Source: Ceratodon purpureus (lineage: Eukaryota > Streptophyta > Bryopsida > Pseudoditrichales > Ditrichaceae). Taken from it: DNA of 64,000 nucleotides. The position numbers and the translations under genes were made by a program. The stretch covers positions 9,594,572 to 9,658,571 of the forward strand of contig CM026423.1 of the NCBI GenBank assembly GCA_014871385.1. Direction: 5' to 3'. This document shows, in pieces, positions 26,701 through 39,975 of this stretch. Under the pieces are notes generated by a model. It saw nothing but the letters and a program-made list of their open reading frames with translations, was not told the origin of the DNA and searched no databases. Positions within the stretch are counted from its first letter, which is position 1. Every line of letters starts with the position of its first letter.

Positions 26701-27574
26701 CTAGCAGTGGAAAGAGTACCTTGATCCAGGCTTTGCTCAGGCTGGTGGAGCCTTCAGGTGGACGAATTTTGATTGACAATTTGGACATACAGCTGATAGG
26801 CGTGAAGGATCTGCGCACCAAGTTTGGAGTCATTTCCCATGAGCCAACATTGTTTGAAGGCACTGTCCGTACCAACATAGACCCCCTTCAAGAGCATTCA
26901 GACCGAGAAATTTGGGAAGCCCTCCAGATATGCCAGTTGGCTGGAACGATCAAGGACAAAAACGGCAAGCTCGACTCTTTAGGTGAGACAGACGCATTTG
27001 CTGAACTCTCATTCAGATTTTTATACGGGTTTAACTTATTTAATTTTTGTTGATCACCGTTTGTGGTAAAAGTTTTTAATGAGGGTACTTGATTCTGCTA
27101 GTGGTTGATGTAGGCGAAAACTGGAGTGTGGGTCAAAGACAGCTCTTCTCCATGGGTCGTGCACTGCTGAAGAAGGCCAAAATATTAATTTACGATGAAA
27201 CAACTGCATCCGTGGACACAAGAACTGATGCCATCATTCAGAAAATCATTCGCTCGGAGTTTGCAAAGTCGACTGTCATTAGTATTGCCCACCGCATCCC
27301 CACAGTCATGGATAGTGACAAAGTCTTAGTCCTAGACTCTGGTGAGTTTTCTTCCGGCATTGCCTGTATTTCATAGTCAATTTTCGCATTTTGAAGCAAT
27401 TCTCGATTTCTGTTCGAATTCCAGATCACCCAAATGTATCCTCCTGATTTATCATCTGTCTGTGCAGGGCTTGTAAAAGAGTTTGATGTACCCTCGCGGC
27501 TGTTAGAGCAGCCTGGCTCTCTTTTTGCATCATTGGTTCGAGAGTATTCAGAGCGTTCAGACCCCGATGAGTAG
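20783..27574 (+). CDS. ABCC-type (MRP) ABC transporter, full length
   Basis: An ATP-driven exporter of the multidrug-resistance-associated class, typically vacuolar and moving glutathione or other conjugates; the substrate is unknown here. Twelve exons: 20783-22351, 22543-23079, 23321-23641, 23966-24052, 24163-24416, 24668-25118, 25279-25443, 25699-25993, 26231-26445, 26613-26982, 27114-27341 and 27468-27574. All phases agree, giving 1532 residues, the normal family size. Order: N-terminal TMD0, TMD1, NBD1, TMD2, NBD2. NBD1 has Walker [12 protein letters not shown], signature [14 protein letters not shown] and H-loop [12 protein letters not shown]2 has Walker [12 protein letters not shown], signature [16 protein letters not shown], Walker [13 protein letters not shown] and H-loop SIAHRIPT. 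In NBD1 the Walker B reads [15 protein letters not shown], where plant ABCCs usually have LLDDPFSAVD. The start follows a plausible leader-intron acceptor. Confidence 0.95.
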
Positions 27575-29357
27575 ATTAAAGTGTATTCATGTGACTATGT
27601 ATTTTATTTTTGATTCTTTCTGCATGAAATAATTCCGGCTTGTGCAGTGGGCACTTATATTCAGGCAGACTACGTACTATCAATTTAGTATTTAGGCTCT
27701 GTTTGGCTGGACACATTTAAACAGCGTGTACCAAGTATAGTTCATGCGACAACTCAGCAGTATTCGCTTCTAGAAGTTCTGTTGAAGCTGCTCTTGTTTG
27801 TGAATATTGTAACTTCTGAAACAACCCAAGAGTAGTGAAGGCAGTCTCTGTACACTCTGATCGAGACACTGATTTGGATCAAACACCTCAGCTCTTGGGA
27901 TTTTCTGCTAAAACAAAATTCTTTTTCTACCTGTGGTCAATAATTTTCCAAGATTTCCATACATCCTCGAAGCAAGTTCATCAATTTCTTTAAGCACATA
28001 TTTAAGCATGCTGTTCACTTGCTCGTGAAACCCACATTGACGAGCCTAAGGTGCACGCCGAGAGGACGTATTCCTGATATTGGCTTCCAAGTGGCTTTCC
28101 GAGAACTCTCAGAGATGAGGCCGGGCATGAAACAGAATGTGGCCATTGTCTGACATTTTCAATGCCGATAAGTTGTATCTACTGTACTGCAATAGTAAAA
28201 TGCCTGGGTTACATCTGAAAGAGACCATATAGTAACAGCTTCCGGAATCCAGTGCGGTGACTGGCAACGTGACATGGTCATCTCTGATGACCGCCACTGA
28301 ACTTGCTGACCCAGTCCGGGGGAGGGAGGGTGGGGTGAACAGTGCGGTAGTCGGGGTGAACAGTGTGGAAGTCGGGGTGAATAGTGCGGTAGTCGGGCCT
28401 TTTATAAGTCTGTCTTCGTCACGGCACTGCGCATCTCTTGAGTCTTTACTTCGTTTCATCACCTTCGCATGTTCTGACTTCTCTATTGTGTTGGTTGCGG
28501 GAGATCTCGTCCCAGCAGGGTTCTAGTCACGTAATTATACGATCTTAATTGCGAACTGGGGGATTTGGGTGAACCGGAGTTTCGGATAGAATACTATCTC
28601 TGGGATTTTCGTCGGTAAGAGCTTCTCTTTGAGTTTCCTCTGTTATTTTTTTCCGAGATGGGAATCAGTGTCTCTTGTTTGCTTTTAATTTCCGCTAGAG
28701 TTTAACAAATTGGAGGATGTATTAAGCGATTCCTTCTTAGGTGAATAATGTTTAACTTAGCTATACATTAAGTTGTCGGCAGATCGTATCTGAATGTCGG
28801 TAGATGTGTGGAAACTATCTGTTTTTGCAGAAATATCAGAAACTTTTCTGCGAACTTTTCATGACGAGCACACGCAGATGTAGAAACGCACTATTCAACA
28901 TGGTCTTCTTATAAATTCGAGTAAACTGATGTAATGAAGTTATCATTGATCATATAGAACTTTTGACCTGGATATTTCTCTGCCTGATATGAACTATAAG
29001 AACATTACAATCATGGCTATACATACTTTGGGTGCCATTATCTAATCCCACGAATATGATCAGGTTGTTAGCCTCTCAACGGATTTCTCAACTGTTCAAG
29101 CCAGCACTTACAAAGAAAGAAGCGATTATTATAAGTGCTGACATCCTCTACACGAGTTTATTATTAATTCTCACGTCCATCATGCTCAAAGAAATCACTC
29201 AGCTGATGGGACTCAGAGATTGGAAAAAGTGCCTTGGGGGTTTGAGGAGAGGAATCACAAGTTAATATTTCTTATCATTATCGTCAACATTTTATTTTCA
29301 CGACCTTGGGATCATTATTCATGATTTGAAGGCAGCAGTGGCAGCGAGTCGGAAGCT
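27575..29357. other. Spacer between the ABC transporter and the TNL gene
   Basis: It contains the 3' untranslated region of the ABC transporter, a short tandem repeat at 28331-28398, and probably the promoter and leader of the TNL gene, with a candidate leader-intron acceptor near 29332. ORFs here are short and unconvincing. Confidence 0.5.
28331..28398. repeat. 21-bp tandem repeat, three copies
   Basis: Three near-identical copies of GGGGTGAACAGTGCGGTAGTC; the second differs at a few positions (GTGTGGAAGTC). No gene association beyond lying upstream of the TNL gene. Confidence 0.85.
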
Positions 29358-32300
29358 ATGGAGAGTGATGTTTGGTCTCCTAGGAGATTGCACCTGGGAG
29401 AAGATATGGACAATTCAAATACTGGTGAGCATTTTCTTTATATCCTTTCTTATTTCCCAGTATTCATTACAGTATTCAGGTGTCAAATGTTGGTAGCAAT
29501 CCTGACCCTTTTCATTCCTATTTTGAGCTATTCTAGAGCCTGGTGAGCTAGAAGAAATAGGGAACAGAGAAGAAAAATGTCTGGTTTGGTACCAATGTGT
29601 AGAAACTTTTGAATGTGATAGCAAATGCTACTCGATCTACTAACCAATCTAATCACCCATATATACTTTGCTGTGCAGATAAGTATGCAAAGTATGATGT
29701 TTTTATAAGCCATAGAGGTCCTGATACGAAGACAGGGTTTGTGAGCTTTCTACACAAGGACCTAGTTGCAGCTGGACTGAGGCCATTCTTGGATTGCAAA
29801 TCAATTGATGTTGGTGATGACTGTTGGGAAAATATAGAGCATGCCATCAAGAAGACTCCAATAGCTGTGGTTGTTTTTTCAGAGAGATTTACACAATCTG
29901 AGTGGTGTCTCAGAGAGTTGCATCTGATATTGCACACACCTTCAGTCCAGATGCTACCAGTCTTCTACAACTTGCGACCAAGTGAAGTGAGGTTTCCTGA
30001 AAGTGGCCAATTAAAAGATGGATTTGAAAAGTTGAGTAGCCGATATGAAAAAGATGTGATTGCAGAATGGAGAGCAGATCTTGTACAAGCCTCAAATGTT
30101 ATGGGATGGGAGCATTCACGTGCACATCCGAGGTAGACAAATTTGATCTGACCTAGACCATGTTCTTAAATCTTTTTTGGAAATGATATTGTGCATCATA
30201 GTTGGATTTCAATGTATTTTAACATATTTTATGTCATTTTGTTGTCAGATTGGAAGGGGACATAATAAGGGAGATTGTTGAAAAAGTATTTGAACTGGCC
30301 AACAAGCCACTCCCTTTGGATATAGGTGAACATGCCATTGGCGTGGAGAAAATAGCTCAAGAAATCATTGAGAAACTACACGGTGATGGAAGAATTTTGA
30401 TGTTGGGATTGTGGGGGATGGGCGGAATTGGAAAGTCAACTTTAGCAAGAACGTTGTATAATCGAATGAAGAAGAGCTATGTGGCCAATTGTTATATTGA
30501 AGATGTAACAGAGAAAGTGGCTCAAGGTGGTGTAGTGAAAGTTCAAAATTGTATCTTGAAGGACTTGTGTAAGAATGAGTCAATAGAAATTGAAGATAAA
30601 TCTAAGGGGAAGGTTATTCTAGAAGAACGGCTATGTGAGAAAAAAATCCTATTGGTCTTGGATGATGTTTGTGACAATGATGAGATGTATTACTGGATAT
30701 CCTCCAAGATGCTAAGACGTGGTAGCATGTGCATAGTCACATCTCGTAATCGTCGTATATTTGAGAAGGCATATTCATTTGACATGAATCATGAGGTATA
30801 TATTCACGATGTTCAAGGATTGAGCAGTATCAATTCTCAACGAGTATTTACATCTTATGCATTTGGAGGTGAGAAGAAAATGAAACAAGGATTTGAAAAG
30901 TTGGTGGTAAATGTCAGTGAGGCATGTAGAGGAGTTCCACTAGTACTCAAAGTTTGTGGAGCACTTTTGAAAGATGAAGAAGATGTAGACATCTGGAACG
31001 ATGTTCTCAAGAAGTTAAATTGTGGTACCATAATGGATGAAGATAAGATCTTTAAGTGTCTTCGGATAAGCTATGATATTCTTCAGCAAGATCATCAAGA
31101 GATGTTTTTGGATATAGCTTGTGCTTTACTTGGACAATCCAAAGACTTGGCTATACGACTTTGGAAATCTCATGGGTGGTCTGGTCCTTTAGGTGTTCGA
31201 AGCCTTGTAGAAAAGGCATTAGTGACACTTGACAAGCGTGGTTGTTTCGGTATGCATGACCACTTGAGAGACATGGGACGTGAAATTGTTAAGAAGGAAA
31301 GAATACATAACGGAGTCATAAGACGCTTATGGATGCCTGAGTCCTTGATATTACTAAAGAGAGATAAGGTATGTTCTCCAATCTATAGGCCAGCTTGTCC
31401 TCATATGTTTCTATCTTTAATAGCCTTTATTTTTAGTAATTTTGATAAAGATCTAGCTTTTTTATTTCTTATTTTAGTTTGCCTCATGTCTAACTCATAA
31501 GGAAATGAATGTGCAGCAATTACCTCAATCTCTTGAAACTTTGATCATATACGACAATTATATGTCTTATGGAAATCATAGGTCTCTTCTTGACCTTGAT
31601 GTTTCTTTCATGAGAAACCTGCGCATTTTCAGATGTGGTCATAATATAAATGTGCCTTCGTCATTTCCAGAGAACATGGGCTGGTTTGGTCGATTACCAC
31701 AACACATATCAGATGTAGGAAACTGTACTCTGCCAATAGTACCCCAAAACAACAAGTTGGTAATCATGAACTTGGAAGACTTTTATGCTGAATCCTTGGG
31801 TGAGTCTATCTGCAATGCAACTAACTTAGAAGTGCTGAATCTGAAATGTATTTGGACTCCACTTGCTCTATGGCACCTACCGGATTCGTTTGGAGGTCTC
31901 GAGAATCTACAAGACCTGGATCTCAGTGCCTCAGTTATTCAGATTCTGCCCGAGTCATTTGGAAAACTCAGCAAGTTGAAAGTGTTGAAGTTGCCAATTG
32001 ATCTCATCAGCTTACCACATTCTTTTGGGGGCCTAGTTAATCTAAGGCAATTGAATCTTGCAAATTTTGAGATTCAGAGTTTGCCGGAGTCATTTGGAGA
32101 GCTGAGAAGCCTGGAGGTCTTGAACTTGAGCAACTGTGACAAGCTCATTATGCTACCACAATCATTTGGGCGTCTAAGAAATCTAAGGAACTTAACATTG
32201 AAAGGTTCTTATGGGCTCCAGAGTTTGCCTAATTCCTTTGGAGAGCTGATCAACTTGGAAGTGTTGGATTTACCATGGAATCTTCTTAGCTTACCACAAT

Positions 32301-34703
32301 CTTTCGGTGGCCTCGTTAAACTAAGGCACTTGGATCTTGAAAAATTTTGGATTCAAAGTTTGCCCGAGTCATTTGGAAAGCTGAGTAGCATGGAAGTATT
32401 GAATCTGAGCAACTGTGACAAGCTCGTTATGCTTCCACATTCATTTGGGGGCATGAGAAACCTCAGGGACCTGACACTTAGAGGCACTGGAATTCAGAAT
32501 TTACCTGAGTCCTTTGGAGAGCTGATCAACTTGGAAGTGTTGGATTTGCCGAGGAGTCTCCTTAGCTTACCACATTCTTTCGGTGGCCTCGTTAAACTAA
32601 GGCACTTGGATCTTGAATACTCAGCGATTCAAAGTTTGCCAGAGTCCTTTGGAGAGATGAGCAGCTTGGAAGTACTGATTATGAGCAACTGTAACAAGCT
32701 CACTGTGCTGCCACATTCATTTGGGGGTTTAAGAAATCTAAGGGACTTGACCCTCAGAGGTTCTGGAATTCAAAGTTTGCCCGAGTCATTTGGAGAGCTG
32801 AGCACCTTGGAAGTGTTGAATTTGAGTTACTGTGCCAAACTCATCATACTACCCGATTCATTTGGAGGTCTGAGCAATCTCAGAGATTTGACACTAAAAC
32901 GCTCTCGAATCCAGAGGTTGCCCGAATCATTTGGAGAGTTGAGCAACTTAGAAGTCTTAAATTTGTGTTACTGTGACCACCTTGTGATGCTACCAGCTTC
33001 ACTTTGTAGTCTCACAAATTTATGGCAACTGGAAATTCGTGGTTCTGGAATCCAAATCCTTGGGAGATTTTAGCCGCTTTGGAGCGTTGGATGATTCTGG
33101 GGAAGTCAATATGCTTAAGAGTTTATTTGGGAATCTCGTAATTCAAAAGGTCCTGGATTTATCCTACTCTAGAATCCAAAGTCTGCCCGAGCAGCTACAA
33201 GAGCTGAGCAACCTGGAAATATTAAATTTAAGTTTCTGTGAGGAGCTTGCAATGTTGTCAGATTCATTTGGATGTTTCTGGAATTTGCGAGAGTTGAACC
33301 TGCAACATTCTGCAATCCAAAGTTTGCCAGAGTCGTTTGGAGAACTGAGCAACTTGGAAGTGTTGAACATGAGTTACTGTGACAAGCTATCCATGTTGTC
33401 AGATTCATTTGGAGGTCTGATCAACTTGAAAATGTTGAATTTGAGTTATTGTGAGAAACTCGTTGTGTTGTCGGGCTCATTTGGAGGTTTGAGAAATTTG
33501 CGGGTGTTGAACCTGCAACATTCTGGAATCCAAAGTTTGCCAGAGTCATTTGGAGAGCTAAGCAACTTGGAAATCCTGAACTTGAGAAACTGCGACAAAC
33601 TCTCTGAGTTACTGGATCCATTTGGGAGTCTGACAAATTTGTGGGACTTGACGCTTCAAGGTTCTGGAATTCATAGTTTGCCAGAGTCATTTGGAGAGCT
33701 CAGCAACTTGAAAGTGTTGAACTTGAGTTACTGTGACAAGCTCTCCGAGCTAACGGATTCATTTGGGAGTCTCACAAATTTGTGGGACTTGACGCTTCAA
33801 GGTGCTGGAATCCAGAGGTTGCCTATGTCGTTTGGTGAGCTGAGCAACTTGGAAGTATTGAATTTGAGTTACTGCGACAAACTCTCTGAGTTATCGGATT
33901 CATTTGGGAGTTTGACAAATTTGTGCGACTTAAAGCTTCAATGCTCTGGAATCCAAAAGCTGCCGGAGTCAATCGGAGAGTTGATCAGCTTGGAAGTTTT
34001 GAATCTGCCTGAGAACCTTACTTGGATACCACACTCATTTGGGGATCTGAGAAATCTAAGGAACTTGATACTGAGAGGTACTGGAATCCAGAGTTTGCCT
34101 TCAGAGTCCTTTGAAGAGCCGAGTAATTTGGAAGTATTGGATTTGCCAATTGATCTCATCAGCTTACCACATTCTTTTGGGAGCCTCATTAATCTAAGCC
34201 ACTTGGATCTTGCAAATTTTGGAATTCAAAGTTTGCCCGAGTCATTTGCGAAGCTGAGAAGCCTGGAGGTATTGAATCTGAGCAACTGTGACAAGCTCGT
34301 TATGCTTCCACATTCATTTGGGGGTATGAGAAACCTCAGGGACCTGACACTTAGAGGCACTGGAATTAAGAGTTTGCCCGAGTCCTTTGGAGAGCTGATC
34401 AACTTGGAAGTGTTGGATTTGCCGAGGAGTCTCCTTAGCTTACCACAATCTTTCGGTGGCCTCGTTAAACTAAGGCACTTGAATCTTGCATACTTTAGGA
34501 TTACAAGTCTGCCCGATTCTTTTGGAGAGCTGAGCAACTTACAAGAGTTGGATCTCCATTGGTGCTTGGACCTGAATGCTCTACCTCAGGCCTTTACACA
34601 GCTCAAGAATTTGCGGAAGTTAGATCTGCAGCATTGCCCTGCCATCTCAAGTTTTGAATCATTCCAACACCTCATGCCAGACGATTGTGAGGTCAACCTT
34701 TAG
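29358..34703 (+). CDS. TIR-NB-ARC-LRR immune receptor (TNL), with probable frameshift in the LRR exon
   Basis: An intracellular resistance-protein architecture. Exons: 29358-29424, 29679-30132, 30249-31368, then an LRR exon from 31517 to the stop at 34701. The TIR domain (about residues 23-170) begins YDVFISHRGPDTKTGFVSFL; a Glu in the SEWCLRELHLI segment fits the usual TIR catalytic position. NB-ARC: P-loop GMGGIGKSTLA, kinase-2 KILLVLDDVCD, RNBS-B MCIVTSRN, GLPL-like GVPLVLKVCGALL, MHD as GMHDHLRDMGREIV. The LRR part has about 38 repeats of 22-24 residues of the form LPESFGELSNLEVLNLSYC, often alternating LPESFG and LPHSFG types. At about 33054 one extra base moves the frame: the first part stops at 33073 while the repeats resume in the next frame and run to 34703. 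An intron there fits neither phase nor size. The gene is therefore either inactivated (truncated near residue 1065) or affected by a sequence error. Confidence 0.9.
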
Positions 34704-36992
34704 CCCGACAATGTCTACAGTACACGAAGACAAAGTGGTGCTGCAATGTTCCACAATCAGATGTTCACACACAAGGAGCTTCACTTTGCCTTGGTATACC
34801 CAGGCCACAGTAAGTACTCAACTAATTCGCGGTATTGATGTGAGGCCTGGCAATCTTTTTTCATTTACCCTAGCACTTCAGGTTTATCTGCGAGCTCAAA
34901 ACAAAGGCCTTGTTTGTGGATGATCCTTTATTCCGAAGTTGATGTTAATCAATCACTTCCACTCTGACGTTAGTCAATGACCAGCACTGCAGTATAGTTA
35001 CTCGAATTTATTTTGCTCTCACACGTGCAGTACCACTGAATGTGCATACAGTAGTACACATTGTGCAAAGTTTCCTAAAGCATGAGCTATAAAGAATTCA
35101 CTGATCAAGATGTGAGCCACCGTGGTGATGTATTCATCAATGGCTTCTGGTGGAACCACCCCTCATCACCACAATCAGCATACATGTTTGTACTCTGTCT
35201 GGACTGAGAATCTATATTAATGTCGGAACTGAAGACTAAGGCTTCAGTACGTCAAACACACGATTGTATGCATTTCAGGCTTTTTTCACTTACAACTGAA
35301 GCTTATTGGTTCTTCTTTTGCACGTAAGCAACTTCTCCTGCACTTTGGTGGGGTTCCAGCTGCTCGCTGCCATTTCAGATGCTGTCTGTTTTGAATATAA
35401 ATTCTGTTTTTGTGGCACTGCACACTGTGAGTAGATAAGGAACTTGGGGTGGTCCTGGGATTCGCCAGCAGCTAGAACTGAATTAAATGTTTTCGTCGTA
35501 TGTTGTCCTAATCGATTCATAAGGTTGGATTTAGTATTGCTAGAATACAACTTTTACTGAAATTATAAATGTTGATGTCAATTTTTGACCAAACTGAAGA
35601 TTTTGCATTAATTTTTAGTTTTAAAAAAAAAATGAAAAAAAGAGATCATAGATTGAAGCTACCAAAAGTTCCATAAATGAATTTATACACTTATAAATGA
35701 ATCTGTTTTTTTTTCAAAAAATATTAAAAAAAAATAAAATAAAATAAAATTAAAAAAAAAAAAAAAAACATTGCTGATAGCAATCAGGGGAGAGCACAAT
35801 AAAGTCGACCACAAAGTGCAATATGCTATTACTAAGAAGTGAATATGAAGTGTGCTGTTTTTAAAAGCTCAAAGCTGATTTTAGTGAGCATTTTAGTCAC
35901 TTTCTAGGGTGTCGTAAAGTATCTTACACGCATCTTCATAAAAAGAACGTCCTCAATAGAAACTTATTTTGACCACTAGTTCTAAATCATGAAAATGAAC
36001 TTTTCCGAAGTCTTAATTTCTTCATTTGGTGCCCTCTATTATCTTTAGAGGATTTTTTTTCAATTTAAAAAAAAATGTCCGGTGAAAAAGTACCCCTAAA
36101 AAGTTTCGTGGAAAATTGGGTCTCAAAAACGTCCTTGCGGTACTTCTCGTCCACCCTAACTTTCATTTGAAGTGGTCATTGTCATTTCTACAACCGCAAT
36201 TCACAAACGGAGGGCACCGTGGAATCAAAAGTGATTTCCGACAACATTTGACAAAAGTTCTTATCACTTTTTCAAATGACTGCATTCACTTTGTCGGACT
36301 TTAAGGTTTTCGTGCGGCATTGTAAAAGACGCGAATTCATACCATATTCTCCCACACTTTAGATAATCAAGTCTATTTTTTATACCCAAACTTCTTCCCA
36401 TCATACCAACAACCGAAATGCCACTTTTTTAAATCTTTGCAATAGGGGCTGAAATTGGCAATGAGCTAAACACTTTTGTGGTACACTTTATTGTACTTCT
36501 CCCCAATCATACTAGTTTATTCAATCATACAATGATATAATATGATATTTTCATTCTACAATTTTATTTTAAACATAAAATTATAATATTTCCTTCATCC
36601 TACATATTATTTTAAATGAATTTTTATAATTGTACAAATCATGAAAAGAATAAATTATGAAAAGAATAAGATCCTTTAAATTGGTAGTCCCCCACTTACT
36701 CTCGAGGTTACCTTCCTTTTTCTAACTTCGGAGCCAAAAGATCTTGAACTACTGCTCTGATTCATTGAGAGCTCTGAAAGAGTGAAGAGACCTCACAGGA
36801 TTAGGGATTCCAAACGGTGCAGAGTCTATCCCCGTCTTATATATCCGAACATCCGGTTTAAAGGTGAATTCTATAACCCCTCTCAGCATGTCTCTACTCC
36901 AGACTACGAGTAAAACAGTACCGTATTGACGAGTGTTGCACTGGTATGTGTCATGCACCCATGTCTCCAAAAGGATACATGCACTAGTTTGC
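34704..36992. other. AT-rich spacer downstream of the TNL gene
   Basis: The first few hundred bases may be the 3' untranslated region. A- and T-homopolymer tracts lie at about 35620-35770. I see no gene; ORFs are short and lack family motifs. The 36660-36970 part is less AT-rich and could be part of a solo LTR, but no diagnostic ends were found. Confidence 0.5.
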
Positions 36993-37014
36993 GATACCAG
37001 GTTGACCTGGTATC
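36993..37014. repeat. 22-bp palindrome
   Basis: GATACCAGGT and ACCTGGTATC form 10-base perfect arms around a TG centre. ACTAGT lies shortly outside each arm, so the symmetry extends weakly. No gene context. Confidence 0.8.
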
Positions 37015-39975
37015 ACTAGTAGAAATTGTGTCCGTTGAGAAGTTGCAGTAAATGACATCTTGTCCAGAGTTAGTCCCTAGTGACTCTGAAAATGACTACC
37101 TGTCATTTGCAAGTCACGCTCGTTGGACAGCCAGTGAGGTGTCAGTTTATAATCAGTTCCTGGAATCAACTGGTAAAAGCGACGTTGGATGAGGGGAATA
37201 CGGTTGGTTGAAGTGAATGGGTAATGTTCGCTGTGGCTACAGTCCTGCTGGATGCGTGGTTCGTGTTGGATTTTCGAGGATTTTTTTTTTTCATAGATTT
37301 CCCACTCTGTTCATTTCCTTGGGCCTCGATGTCTTCTGGACGGATGATGCGCAGTATGTACGCTTTGGGAGGAATTTTTTTCTTTTCTCTGTGTAATTCA
37401 TGCATGATCACACGCTGCAAAAGCAATCTTCTGCGGTTCTCAAGAATTCGAGTCATGCCAGAGTTTGGATTTCATAGTTTGCTCACTGCACTTTTAGACA
37501 TAGACCATGATACTTTTAATATATTTTCACCCTGTCACTGTTGTTTTCTTTTATCGTCTGATACTCTTAATGAAGGATATTCCCACTGTTCGTGACAAAA
37601 AAATAATGAACATGAACTCTACAATAACACTACGGAACGGATACTTTGAGAATTTCCACGGATAGAAATGGAATGCGTACTTTACATCAATTGGAATTAC
37701 CAAACACAGAAGACTTATTTATTGTGATTATAAATAAGTTTCACGAACGTTTAACTCCCTGTGCATGAATAATTGTATTTCACTTTACGATGAGTTGTTC
37801 ACATATTAATCATAAGGAAATCATTATACACTTTCATAACACATGTTGAGCAATGTGAATAAAGGGTTTCCCTTCAAATGCAATTAGTTTTAGATTAGAA
37901 CCTTCAAACATGTGCTCCAAAATTTTAATAAATGACTGGTATCCAAAAACAATTTTAACCGAACATTTTTTAAAAAAAATAGAAAATAAATAAAATAAAG
38001 AAAAAAAGAAGGGAAAAAATGTAAACGGGACTATACATATAGATGAAAATAACTATTCAAATGACCGTATGGTTTTCGGAAAAAAAAACCAAAAAAATAA
38101 ATAAATAAATAAATAAATAAAATGAAAAAAAAAAAAAAAAAAAAAAAAAACAGGAAAATGAACAGAGAGGTGTCCAAAACTCTTTTTGTCTACAAATGAA
38201 ATCTGCTTCAAATAGCTATATACGCAATCACATGTAATGAATTACTTTACATGCAGTCCTCATCACTGTTTTTTTTTTAAAAAATAAAAAAATTAAAAAA
38301 ATTAAAAAAATTCAAAATTAAAAAATAAAAATAAAAAAATAACTATACAAATCACAAACTCGTGTAATGTTTGCCAAGTTTTGTTGAATACAAACACTTC
38401 TCTCCTATTCGATTTGTTTCATATACATTCGTTTTATATATACGCAATTGGTGCACAACAATATGAATGTAAAAAATTAAAATTAAAGTTAAAAAAAATT
38501 ATACACATATGTATATATACATATATATATGTATATATATATAGATATATAGATATACACAAATAAAGTAAACATTCTACAATAAGAGAAACTCGTCATA
38601 TGCTGTAGAGCACATACTGAAACCCATATTTGTTAAGGAAAAGGAAGAAAGAGAAGTAGAAGATAAAGCCGAAAATTCAAATAAGCTACCACATTCTAAG
38701 GAAAAAGGGTGAACATATAAATGTAACTAACGAAAAATATAAAACGATTAAATATGCAAAATATGTATATTTTTTTTTCCCAAGATAAAAAAATAAAAGC
38801 CTAGATTTCCGAAAGGCCAAAAACCAGGTATATTATTAATTCTTTAATCAACTCTTTCTTTCAGAAACTGTCTAACCCTCATGTATTAAAAGATGTCACC
38901 AGAAAAGATTAGTTGGAGAACAGAATACCTTTGATAGTTCAAATGGATGATATTTTGAACTGAGTGAATTTCGAAACCTTTATCGAATAACATTGGTGGA
39001 AAAGTATGCCATCAAAAAATTGAAAAAAACAAATACGTATTGTACATACTGATAACGAGACACAAACACAGGGACGCTGAATGATTATAGAGAAAGAGGA
39101 CCCCGTGCGCACAGTCCTCTCATTTCATATTATTCCACTGTGTCTTCTCGGATAGTGAAATATAAACACTAGTAGGTTCTGTTCTCTACTCAGCAGCAAT
39201 ACCTACGAGAAGCTGATTCTCTAGTTCCACACAACAGTTTCAACTATGTAAATTCAGTTTCTTCTCTACATACACACTCAGAGTAAACATAGTACATACA
39301 TTACACACTGTTTTTCCTACTGCTACATACATGTGAACTCTGTTTCCGTTAACAAAATTCACTCCTTTTTTCTCTGAATGTACATTTCGGACATTAAGCA
39401 ATAGCATCGTCTTCTACGAATTTGGCGTTCTGGTTTGTTAGAAGTATAGACTTATTTATATTATATTCTGAAATCCAACGAAGATGAAACAGAAGATGAT
39501 TTAAATGTTCTTAAATTTGAGCAAATTCACACCTTCAAAAGACTTTCTTCATGTTCTGTAATATACTTCAGAGCAAAGTTCTTACGGTCCTCTTTGGAAT
39601 GTGAACGTCTCGTATTCACAAGTACATTGCATCCCAAGATACAAAACGATATGAAGAAACATTGTAAAACACATAACAACAAAGTATTAAAACTCGTCAG
39701 GAAATCAGGTCTACCTGTTTGTAATCCTGGATGGTTCTCCAGTTCTCTGTGCTACTAGCGTGAATACATAGCACATTTTGCTTACCATCGTTAAAAGTCT
39801 GTATTCGAGTTCTCCCAAAAATCAAAATCTCCAAAGTACCGTTCCGGAGAAACGACAGCTACGTTAAGACCTGACCGATAGCAACAGAAAGGACACAATC
39901 CTATTACATACGAGAATCAGATATTTTGTAAGCAATCTTAATTCAAAAAAATTCCACAGTAACTACTTTCGGATC
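37015..39975. other. AT-rich spacer with simple repeats
   Basis: Mostly low-complexity sequence: poly-A near 38086-38151, A/T-rich runs at 38268-38340 and TA/GTATA-rich sequence at 38505-38560. A 96-codon basic minus-strand ORF at 37166-37456 (MTRILENRRRLLLQRVIMHE...) starts with ATG, but no family is recognised and no splice context supports it, so it is left uncalled. Confidence 0.5.

Noticed and set aside
33005-33073. An intron to explain the break in the TNL LRR frame
   Set aside because: Available GT donors leave the wrong phase for the downstream frame, and the only near-fitting span is about 68 bp.
36993-37030. TGGTATCA as a possible copia primer-binding site
   Set aside because: Only eight bases match, the following bases do not fit the initiator-tRNA complement, and no LTR pair was found.
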